56,336 nt of DNA from Elusimicrobiota bacterium (GTDB lineage Bacteria; Elusimicrobiota; Elusimicrobia; Elusimicrobiales; UBA9959). The position numbers and the translations under genes were made by a program. The stretch is taken from the NCBI GenBank assembly GCA_019135865.1, contig JAGVVD010000055.1, positions 1-56,336 of the forward strand, read 5' to 3'. Below, one piece after another: positions 25,386 through 32,216 of the stretch; position 1 is the stretch's first letter, and the number at the start of each line of letters is the position of its first letter. A model generated the notes under the pieces. It ran no database searches, was not told the DNA's origin, and was given only the letters and a program-made list of their open reading frames with translations.

Positions 25386-26621
25386 ATGGCAAAGAGATCC
25401 CCTGTGGCCCTGGTGGTGGTGCTCGACGCGGTCGGGCTGTCCACGCTCGAATATCTCCTGGATAATTACAAAGGCAAACCGAAATTCCCCAACCTGGTCC
25501 GGCTGGGCCTGGCCGGCATAATGCCGGAGCGGCTGCGTTCCCGGCTGGGCGGCCGCCGCGGCGCCGGCGCCTACGCGGCGCGCGTGACCCAGGTCTCGGC
25601 CACGGCCGACAGCCTGGTCGGCCATCGCGAGATGATGGGCGTCCTCGACGACCGCACCTACGACCTTTTCGAGAACGGTTTCGCGGCGGATTACCTGGCG
25701 GAACTCGAACGCCGCATCGGCCGCAAGACCTTCTACAATAAAATGGCCGGCGGCATGGAGGCCATAGAGCTCAACGCCGACGAGCACGAGCGCACGGGCA
25801 GCCCCATCGCCTACGCCAGTAAATGCGACCCGCTGATACAGCTGGCGATGAACGAGAAGGTCATTCCCGTCGCCGAGCAGCACAAGATAGCCGACACGGC
25901 CTTCGCGCTGGCGATGGAGATGGGCATACCGATCACGCGCGCCATAGCGCGCAGCTACGTGCGCGGCGCCGGCGGCGAGATCGTCCGCACCTCCAACCGC
26001 CACGACGCCGTGCTGCCCATAGGCCGGAAGACGCTGGTGGAACTGCTGCAGGAGAACGACGTCTGGACCTGCGCCGTGGGCAAGACCAGCGATCTGGTGA
26101 ACGTCAGTTACAATGAGAAGATAAAGCTCAACCGCTCGGCCTTCCTGGACCCGCGGCTCGGACTGCGCTTCGTCCACCCGAAGAAAAAGGACACCAACCT
26201 CTACTCGGTGCAGGGAACGGTCAACGCCCTCGACGCGGCGAAGGCGGTTTACCGTCCGAAGGGGACCTTCATATTCGCCAACCTCGTCGATACCGACAGC
26301 GTCTACGGCCACACCCGAGACATCGCCGGTGCGGTCAGATGCGTGGAGGAGTTCGACCGGACCCTGCCGCTGCTGGAGAAGCGCCTCGAGAAAGGGGACC
26401 TGCTGGTCATAACCGCCGACCACGGGATGGAGCACAGGGACGATTACGGCTACCATTCCAACGAGCCGCTGCCGTTGCTGGCGGAGCGCAAGGGCTTCGC
26501 CAAAGCCCTGGGCCTGAGGACCGGCGGCTCGCCGGGCCTGACCGAGGTCGGGCACCTGGTCTCCCAGGTGTTCGGAGTGGAGAAGCAGTTCCTGGCGATG
26601 GTCGCGGAACAGAAGAAATAG
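25386..26621 (+). CDS. deoB: Phosphopentomutase-like metalloenzyme
   Basis: 411 aa, within the DeoB range. It belongs to the alkaline phosphatase superfamily with two metal ions and interconverts ribose/deoxyribose 1- and 5-phosphates in nucleoside breakdown. It begins PVALVVVLDAVGLSTLEYL with the first metal Asp. The phospho-acceptor segment is TADSLVGHREMMG near residue 77, where DeoB has DTxTGHxE; the acceptor Thr is replaced by Ser. The cap domain follows. Metal ligands return in FANLVDTDSVYGHTRDI near residue 297 and VITADHGMEHRDDYGYHSNEPLP near residue 340. It has its own promoter, SD and terminator. It would complement the nucleoside transporter at 9759. Confidence 0.85.
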   Translation: MAKRSPVALVVVLDAVGLSTLEYLLDNYKGKPKFPNLVRLGLAGIMPERLRSRLGGRRGAGAYAARVTQVSATADSLVGHREMMGVLDDRTYDLFENGFAADYLAELERRIGRKTFYNKMAGGMEAIELNADEHERTGSPIAYASKCDPLIQLAMNEKVIPVAEQHKIADTAFALAMEMGIPITRAIARSYVRGAGGEIVRTSNRHDAVLPIGRKTLVELLQENDVWTCAVGKTSDLVNVSYNEKIKLNRSAFLDPRLGLRFVHPKKKDTNLYSVQGTVNALDAAKAVYRPKGTFIFANLVDTDSVYGHTRDIAGAVRCVEEFDRTLPLLEKRLEKGDLLVITADHGMEHRDDYGYHSNEPLPLLAERKGFAKALGLRTGGSPGLTEVGHLVSQVFGVEKQFLAMVAEQKK

Positions 26622-26641
26622 CCCGCGGACCCGGTAAAGAA

Positions 26642-26677
26642 AGAGCCCCGCCGGCGGTACCCGGCGGGGCTCTTTTT
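26642..26677. terminator. Bidirectional rho-independent terminator
   Basis: A 13-bp stem, AGAGCCCCGCCGG (26642-26654) with CCGGCGGGGCTCT (26661-26673). TTTT follows on the plus strand, and TTCTTTAC on the minus strand. It lies between the convergent deoB-like gene and the putative glycosidase gene. Confidence 0.9.
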
Positions 26678-26690
26678 GCCGAGGCGTGAC

Positions 26691-27842
26691 TTACCTGGCG
26701 CGCCTCTTCTCCTCGGCCGGGTCCCCGTGTTCATACCCGGGGTCCACGAAAGCGCGGTATACGAGCGGGGTCAGGGCGGACCAGGTGTAGCGGTTGGAGG
26801 GGTTCCAGAGTATCCAGCTGCCGACATAATTGCGCCTGGCGGCGATCAGCTGGGCGCGCACTTCGGCGGGTCCGTAATCGTGGCGCAGCGAGAAATCCTG
26901 CAGGTAAGGCCTGACCTTGTCGAAATCGAATCCCAGTCGTTCCCTGGCGTCGCGCAGGCCCCTGTCTATGACCTTGAAAGGCTCGGCGTCCGGATTCCTG
27001 ATCCTGTATTCGCCCGGATTATAATGCGACGGGTACATCATCGGGTAAATGTAGTCCGCGCTTTCGGCCAGCGAATGTATGCTCTGGCCTATCCCCATAT
27101 CGCCTTTGGAGGAGGTGGTCAGGCCGAAGATGGCGGCCGAGAGTTTCACTTTTTTCGGGAGCTTCTTCCGGGCGTAGGAGAGGAAGTCCGCGAGATTGGC
27201 CACGGCCGAGGCCGGGCTGTGGGGTCTGGAATAGCGGCAGAGCGAGGTGTCCCCTTCGGTCGGATAGCGGATATAGTCGAACTGTATCTCGTCGAAGCCC
27301 AGCTCCGCCGCGCGGAGGGCCACGCCGACGACATAGTCGCGCACTTCCCTGTTATAGGGGTCCACCCAGGTGGCGCCGTTGCCGGCCCGCCAGGGAGCGC
27401 CCGACGGCGTCTTCACGGCCAGGTCCGGACGCGACGCGGGCAGCAGGCGGTCATGGAAAGCCACTACGCGGGCTATGGTATAGATCCCCGCTTCCCGGAA
27501 ATCGGCGAGCATCTCCTCCGGCCTGGGGATGGCCGGCGTATAGGTGCCGTACTTGTGCGCCAGCGGCACGCCGGGTATATAGACCTTGCCGTCGGTCTCC
27601 TTCACGGCCACGGCGACGGCGTTTATGACGGAGCCGCGGATCCTGGCGATCGTCTGTCCGCGCAGTTTCTTCGAGCCCGCGCCCCAGGAGGTGAGGTGTA
27701 TCCCGCGTATATGCCCGGGGGAAGCGAGAAGCGCCGCGTAATGCGAGGTGGCGGGGGGCTCGAGGGGGTTCCCGCGGACCTGGGCGGCCAGCGGGGCCGG
27801 GAACAGGACCAGAACGGCGGAGCAGAGGGCTTTCAGGCTCAT
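26691..27842 (-). CDS. Exported putative glycoside hydrolase (DUF4015 type)
   Basis: 383 aa with a signal peptide (MSLKALCSAVLVLFPAPLAA). The body looks like the TIM-barrel 'putative glycosyl hydrolase' family: HIRGIHLTSWGAGSKK near residue 43, then GTYTPAIPRPEEMLADFREAG. The strand-4/6-like segment LGFDEIQFDYIRYPTEGD near residue 188 holds paired acidic residues (DEIQFDYIRYP) that are the best catalytic candidates. ADYIYPMMYPSHYNPGEY follows near residue 258. Its substrate is unknown. It is divergent from the pullulanase gene with only 24 bp between start codons, so the two are likely controlled together and may work on related glucans. ATG 27842 is set by the signal peptide. Confidence 0.82.
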   Translation of the reverse strand: MSLKALCSAVLVLFPAPLAAQVRGNPLEPPATSHYAALLASPGHIRGIHLTSWGAGSKKLRGQTIARIRGSVINAVAVAVKETDGKVYIPGVPLAHKYGTYTPAIPRPEEMLADFREAGIYTIARVVAFHDRLLPASRPDLAVKTPSGAPWRAGNGATWVDPYNREVRDYVVGVALRAAELGFDEIQFDYIRYPTEGDTSLCRYSRPHSPASAVANLADFLSYARKKLPKKVKLSAAIFGLTTSSKGDMGIGQSIHSLAESADYIYPMMYPSHYNPGEYRIRNPDAEPFKVIDRGLRDARERLGFDFDKVRPYLQDFSLRHDYGPAEVRAQLIAARRNYVGSWILWNPSNRYTWSALTPLVYRAFVDPGYEHGDPAEEKRRAR

Positions 27843-27866
27843 ACGTATATATTTTACAATTTCGCC
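27843..27866. promoter_or_regulatory. 24-bp divergent promoter, leaderless on at least the plus strand
   Basis: The whole gap between two ATGs is 24 bp. Plus strand: TACAAT (27855-27860), six bases, ATG 27867. Minus strand: TAAAAT (27856-27851), eight bases, ATG 27842. The two -10 boxes share bases, and any -35 must lie in the opposite reading frame. No SD fits. Confidence 0.6.
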
Positions 27867-30350
27867 ATGAACAAAAGAGCGGGCTTCTTCCTGGCGGGGG
27901 TTATCACTATGGCTTTCAACGTTCACGCATTTGAAAAGACATCGGTGCACTATTCGCGCCTCTCCGGCGACTACGACGGCTGGCAGCTCTGGGTCTGGGA
28001 CGCGCAGGATAATAAGCCGGGTTTCTCCGTCGAGCCTTCCGGCCGCGACTCTTTCGGCCTGGTCTTCGAACTGGACCTGGCCTCCTCCGGCCTGGCCGGG
28101 AAAAAGACCGGCCTGCTGCCGCGCCTGCGCGAGTGGGAGGACAAGGACTCCCCCGACCGTTTCGTCATCGCCGGCGAGGAACCAGACATGTTCATCCGCC
28201 AGGGCGTCCCGGAGGTCTTCGACGAACTCCCGGCGTTCACCACCGCTTTCGTCCACGCGCGCTTCACCGGCGACTCCTCCGTGACGGCGGCTTTCAATAC
28301 CCCGGTGGACGAGGCTTTCGTGCGCGCCCAGGAGTTCGTTCTGGCGGGGGCCGGGACGAAGTACCGCCCGGCGGCAGTTCACCTGCCCTCCCGCTATTCC
28401 CCGTCGGCCAGGCTGGACTTCGGGCCCGGGTTCGCCGTGCCGGCCGAAGCCAGGGTGATGGGGACTTTCACGCTGGCGGGAAAGATCGGCTCGCGGCCCG
28501 TGGACCCGGGCGCCGCCCTCGACGCGCCCCCTTTCCGCCACGAGGGTTTCCTGGGGGCGCAAACTTCCCCGAAAGGTTCCCGTTTCGCGGCCTTCGCTCC
28601 GGGAGCCGAATCGGTGACGGCCCTGATCTACCGCGGACCGAAAGGGGGCCATCAGGCCGAGATACGCATGGCGCACAGGGGGGGAGGCCTCTGGGAAGCC
28701 CGTTCCGACGAGGACCTCACCGGCAGGTACTATAAGTACGGGGTCAGCCGCGACGGCGGTTACGCCGAGGTGCTCGATCCCTACGCCGGCAGCGTCACCG
28801 CCCACGACGGCCGCGCGCTGCTCCACGGCCCGCTGCCCCCGCCCACGGAAGGCCCTTCCTTCCCGCTGGAGGACACGGTCCTTTATGAAGTGCATATCCG
28901 CGACCTGACCATAGACGAATTCTCCGGCGTGAAGGCGAAAGGCAAGTACCTCGGGTTCGCCGAGGGAGGGACGCGCCATCCCTCGTATCCCGACCTGAGG
29001 ACGGCGCTCGACCACCTGGAGGAGCTCGGCGTCAACGCCGTGCATATCCTGCCCTTCCAGGATTTCGAGAACGACGAGGCGGACCCCCGCTACGACTGGG
29101 GCTATATGCCAGTCAACTTCAATTCGCCCGAGGGCTGGTACGCCGGCCGCACCGACGACGATTCCCGCCGCCGCGAGGCGAAGGCGATGATAGACGCCGT
29201 CCACGCCAGGGGGATGAAGGTGATCATGGACGTGGTCTATAACCACACGGCCGAGACCGGGGGGAAGAAGTTCAATTTCGCCGGTCTCGCCGGTAATTAT
29301 TTCTACCGGATGAAGGACGACGGGACCTTCTACAACGGCTCGGGCTGCGGCAACGAGTTCCGCAGCGAGTCGCCGATGGGCCGCCGCTTCATCCTCGACA
29401 GCCTGAAGCGCTGGGTCACCGAATACGGCGTGGACGGCTTCCGTTTCGACCTGATGGGGCTCATCGACCTGGAGACCGCGGAGCTGATAGCCGCCGAGCT
29501 GAAGAAGCTGAAACCGTCGATACTCGTCTACGGCGAACCCTGGAAGGCGGGGGACAGTCCCGTCGACGGCGTGAAGAAGGGCAGTCAGCGCGGCAAGGGC
29601 TACGCGGTCTTCAACGACGACCTGCGGGACGCGCTAAAGGGCAGCGTCTTCGAGGTGACGGACCTGGGCTATGTGCAGGCCGGCAATTACCGCGACAAGG
29701 TCATGCGCGGCATAAAGGGTTCGATAGACGATTTCGCCGACGGGCCGCTGGAGACGCTCAATTATGTCAGCTGCCACGATAATCACACGCTCTGGGACCG
29801 CATCGACCTGTCGGCGAAGGACGCTTCCGCCGACGAGAAGGTCCGCATGGACAAACTGGCGCAGGCCGTGGTCTTCACCTCGCAGGGGATCCCCTTCCTG
29901 CACGCCGGGGAGGAGTTCCTGCGCACCAAAAAGGGCGAGCATAATTCCTACAACCTCCCCGACGACATCAACGGGCTGGACTGGACGGCCAAGAAGAAGA
30001 ACCACGGCGTCTTCCGGTTCTACCGCGACCTGATAGCGATGCGCAAGGCGCACCCCGCTTTCCGGCTGCGCACGGCGGCGGAAGTGCGCGAGAACCTCCG
30101 CTTCTTCGAGGAACAGGGAGCCAAGGCCCCGCCGCCGGCCATCGCCTATACCCTCGACGGGGAGGCCGCCGGGGACGGCTGGAAGAAGATCACCGTGCTG
30201 ATAAATCCCTCGCGGAAACCGGCCAGGATAAAACTCCCTCCCGGCCGGCACGCGCTGGTCTTCGACGGGGCGGGACTCGTCGCCGACCCGCCGGAGCACA
30301 AGGACCATATCTCGGTGCCGCCGATAACCCTGCTTGTCCTCCGTCAGTAG
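27867..30350 (+). CDS. pulA: Exported type I pullulanase (GH13)
   Basis: 827 aa with a signal peptide ending near VHAFE. An N-terminal CBM41-like starch-binding domain is shown by VHYSRLSGDYDGWQLWVWD. A CBM48 domain follows around residue 230 (FAAFAPGAESVTALIYRG). The GH13 barrel has the pullulanase landmark YDWGYMPVNFNSPEG near residue 411, then VIMDVVYNHTAETG (452), the nucleophile in VDGFRFDLMG (525), the acid-base in VYGEPWKAG (556) and SCHDNHTLWDR (636). It cuts alpha-1,6 branches of pullulan, starch or glycogen. The start is the first ATG, with the -10 box six bases away. It is divergent from a putative glycosidase. A few small insertions aside, length and order are normal. Confidence 0.9.
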   Translation: MNKRAGFFLAGVITMAFNVHAFEKTSVHYSRLSGDYDGWQLWVWDAQDNKPGFSVEPSGRDSFGLVFELDLASSGLAGKKTGLLPRLREWEDKDSPDRFVIAGEEPDMFIRQGVPEVFDELPAFTTAFVHARFTGDSSVTAAFNTPVDEAFVRAQEFVLAGAGTKYRPAAVHLPSRYSPSARLDFGPGFAVPAEARVMGTFTLAGKIGSRPVDPGAALDAPPFRHEGFLGAQTSPKGSRFAAFAPGAESVTALIYRGPKGGHQAEIRMAHRGGGLWEARSDEDLTGRYYKYGVSRDGGYAEVLDPYAGSVTAHDGRALLHGPLPPPTEGPSFPLEDTVLYEVHIRDLTIDEFSGVKAKGKYLGFAEGGTRHPSYPDLRTALDHLEELGVNAVHILPFQDFENDEADPRYDWGYMPVNFNSPEGWYAGRTDDDSRRREAKAMIDAVHARGMKVIMDVVYNHTAETGGKKFNFAGLAGNYFYRMKDDGTFYNGSGCGNEFRSESPMGRRFILDSLKRWVTEYGVDGFRFDLMGLIDLETAELIAAELKKLKPSILVYGEPWKAGDSPVDGVKKGSQRGKGYAVFNDDLRDALKGSVFEVTDLGYVQAGNYRDKVMRGIKGSIDDFADGPLETLNYVSCHDNHTLWDRIDLSAKDASADEKVRMDKLAQAVVFTSQGIPFLHAGEEFLRTKKGEHNSYNLPDDINGLDWTAKKKNHGVFRFYRDLIAMRKAHPAFRLRTAAEVRENLRFFEEQGAKAPPPAIAYTLDGEAAGDGWKKITVLINPSRKPARIKLPPGRHALVFDGAGLVADPPEHKDHISVPPITLLVLRQ

Positions 30351-30369
30351 GTGAGGACCGCCCTTTGGA

Positions 30370-30541
30370 GCGGCCTCCGGCGGAGGCCGCGTGCGGGCCG
30401 CAAGACCGGAGGCGTTTTTTCAGCGAAAAACGCCGAGGTGGGGCCGCGCAAGCCCGCTATGCGGGCTATGCGTGGCTTGTATGGGTCCTTCGACCCACTA
30501 CGGCCCGGGACCTTCGCCGCTTACGGCGGAGTTCCCGGGCC
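30370..30541. repeat. Block of five consecutive hairpins
   Basis: Five stems follow one another. (1) GCGGCCTCC/GGAGGCCGC at 30370-30390. (2) GGCGTTTTT/AAAAACGCC at 30411-30434. (3) GCCGCGCA/TGCGTGGC enclosing AGCCCGC/GCGGGCT at 30443-30476. (4) TGGGTC/GACCCA with a CTTC loop at 30482-30497. (5) GGCCCGGGA/TCCCGGGCC enclosing CGCCG/CGGCG at 30502-30541. It fills the space between pulA and the next gene and abuts the latter's -10 box. No hairpin has a proper T tract after it. Its origin is unknown. Confidence 0.75.
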
Positions 30542-30543
30542 GC

Positions 30544-30549
30544 TATAAT
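30544..30549 (+). promoter_or_regulatory. -10 box for the coiled-coil protein gene
   Basis: Exact TATAAT three bases after the last hairpin. The leader of about 30 nt holds the SD AGGAGGG (30573-30579). Confidence 0.5.
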
Positions 30550-30585
30550 TTACTTAAGGGTAAAAAATCCGCAGGAGGGTCATTG

Positions 30586-31251
30586 ATGAGAAAAGTTCTC
30601 TTCGCAGTACCGTTGCTGGCGGCGGTCACGGCCGGCGCGGCCGATAATCCGACGATAGAAAACCTGAGAGGCGCCGCTTTCGCCATTCCCGCGGCCGAAG
30701 CCGTCGTTCCCGCGGTCCCGGCCCCGGTGGCCGTGGGGCAGCCGGTCCAGGTCCCGCAGGACCTTCTCTACAGGTTCCAGCAGTTCCGCAACGAGCTCTC
30801 CCGCATCGATAACGACACGACCTGGCTGCGCAACGATATCAACCGCCTGGAGTCCGAGGCGAGGCGTATCGAGCAGGGCTCTTCCGCGGCCTTCTTCTCG
30901 AACGACCTGCGCCGCATGAAGTACGATATGGACCGCCGCCGCAACGACCTGCAGAGGCTGGCTTCCGATATCAGGGACCTGCTGAACCGGGCCGTAAAGG
31001 ACGACGGTCTCAACCGGCTCGCCCGTGATATCGAGTGGGACGCCCGCGACCTGGACAACCGCTTCCAGTTCGACGTGCTCAACGCCGCGCAGAGCCTGGA
31101 GTCGACCGTGCGGCGCATCGACCCCAAGGTCATCGGTTACGACGCGCAGTGGAACGCCTCGGACCTGACCCGCGCCTGCCGCGACATACAGTGGAAGACG
31201 CGGGACCTGCGCTGGGACGCGCAGGAACTGGTCCGCAAGACGCAGCCCTGA
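30586..31251 (+). CDS. Exported coiled-coil protein, unknown
   Basis: 221 aa with a signal peptide (MRKVLFAVPLLAAVTAGAA). Residues 20-60 are Ala/Val/Pro-rich. From about 65 on the protein is helical and highly charged with heptad spacing (FRNELSRIDNDTTWLRNDIN, then DMDRRRNDLQRLASDIRDLL). An 'RxIxWxxRDL' theme recurs: LARDIEWDARDLDNRF, CRDIQWKTRDLRWDAQEL. No enzyme motif or known family is seen. It is presumably a periplasmic structural or scaffolding protein. The start is set by a strong SD (AGGAGGG) seven bases before the ATG. It is transcribed alone and ended by a good terminator. Confidence 0.8.
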   Translation: MRKVLFAVPLLAAVTAGAADNPTIENLRGAAFAIPAAEAVVPAVPAPVAVGQPVQVPQDLLYRFQQFRNELSRIDNDTTWLRNDINRLESEARRIEQGSSAAFFSNDLRRMKYDMDRRRNDLQRLASDIRDLLNRAVKDDGLNRLARDIEWDARDLDNRFQFDVLNAAQSLESTVRRIDPKVIGYDAQWNASDLTRACRDIQWKTRDLRWDAQELVRKTQP

Positions 31252-31277
31252 GCGCCTGAGCCGCAAGAATGAAAAAG

Positions 31278-31301
31278 CCCCGGCACCCGCCGGGGTTTTT
31301 T
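31278..31301 (+). terminator. Rho-independent terminator
   Basis: CCCCGGC (31278-31284), loop ACCC, GCCGGGG (31289-31295), then TTTTTT. It is flanked by AAAAAG on the left and could also serve the minus strand. Confidence 0.88.
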
Positions 31302-31324
31302 CATTTCCGGGCCGGAGCGGTATC

Positions 31325-31508
31325 GCCTCCGCTTTCATCTGGAGACAATGGGGGTGGCGGCGGATTCGCGGAGAAAAACCGTCCGGAGCCGCGAGCTTGC
31401 GTAAGCGCGAGCGGCGAGGGCCGGAAGCGCGCGCACGGTGTGCGCGACGCTGTTTTTTCGGAGCGAACCGCCGACAGGACCCCGATAGTTGTTCGATAAA
31501 GCGGTGGC
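31325..31508. repeat. Structured intergenic repeat, copy 3 (184 bp)
   Basis: Same length as copy 1 and 177 of 184 bases identical. The ends again form an inverted repeat (GCCTCCGCTTT against AAAGCGGTGGC, one T-T mismatch). The arm GGCGG-A-TTCGC pairs fully with GCGAACCGCC here, where copy 1 has one mismatch. Hairpins A and B and the T run are unchanged. It ends 12 bp from the stop codon of the LUD-domain gene and follows the terminator of the plus-strand gene. The short frame across it changes amino acids at nearly every difference, so it is not coding. Confidence 0.85.
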
Positions 31509-31519
31509 GACTGCGGGCG

Positions 31520-32152
31520 TCAATACCCCAGGTCTTCGTTGACGAGCAGGACCTCGATATCGCTGGCCAGCGGGCGCTTCCAGAGCAGAGTCACCGCGTT
31601 GCAGATGCGCGAGGGGGAGGCGCAGTCGACGCAGCGCCCGGTCTTCACGCAGGGGTTGTCCTTCTTGAGACGGATATTGTTGGCCACCGCCGCGATGTCC
31701 CGCGCGCGGCGCAGGCCCGCGGCCTCGTCGGCGGAGAGCTTGTTGACGCCGGCGGTAAGGACGATCTTCTTCGGGCCGTAGATGACGGCCGCTCCCCGGT
31801 TGCCGTAGGCGTCCAGGAAGATCAGCTTGCCGTCCATGGTCACGGCCTGGGGGGAGGCGAAATAGAGATCGGAGGCCTGGGCCCGCAGCCAGACGGCCCG
31901 GCGTTCCTCCGGCGTCATGCCGGGGGCGTGCGTCACGATCTCTTTGCCCGCCGCGCGCAGTTTTTCAGCCAGCCCCAGGTCGCGGGCGGTCATGCTGCCT
32001 CCCATGCCGGCGGAAACCCCGGGCAGGGCGGCGGCGTAGGCCGCGGCTTCCTCCCCGGTGCCGAATACCCTGGCCCCGAACCCGTTGGCCGAGAGGGCGG
32101 CCGCCGCCTTCTCCAGTTTTATCCCGTTCATCGCTCTCATATTCGCGTCCAT
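31520..32152 (-). CDS. LUD-domain (LutC-type) protein
   Basis: 210 aa, a stand-alone LUD domain (formerly DUF162). LutC in lactate utilisation has this domain, but here the LutA and LutB partners are missing, so the role is open. Family features are GMGGSMTARDLGLAEKL near residue 50, AVTMDGKLIFLDAYGNRGAA near residue 103, and KKIVLTAGVNKLSADEAAGL. A late Cys-rich piece, NPCVKTGRCVDCASPSRICN, is common in anaerobe members and might bind metal. I chose ATG 32152, five bases after the SD GGAGG; an ATG nine codons upstream (32179) lacks one. It is divergent from the surface-protein run. Confidence 0.87.
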   Translation of the reverse strand: MDANMRAMNGIKLEKAAAALSANGFGARVFGTGEEAAAYAAALPGVSAGMGGSMTARDLGLAEKLRAAGKEIVTHAPGMTPEERRAVWLRAQASDLYFASPQAVTMDGKLIFLDAYGNRGAAVIYGPKKIVLTAGVNKLSADEAAGLRRARDIAAVANNIRLKKDNPCVKTGRCVDCASPSRICNAVTLLWKRPLASDIEVLLVNEDLGY

Positions 32153-32216
32153 GTCCGCCTCCGGTGTATCCAATATCACAGGGGATGTATCCGGCCGTCG
32201 ATTGCCGGGCGTCCTA

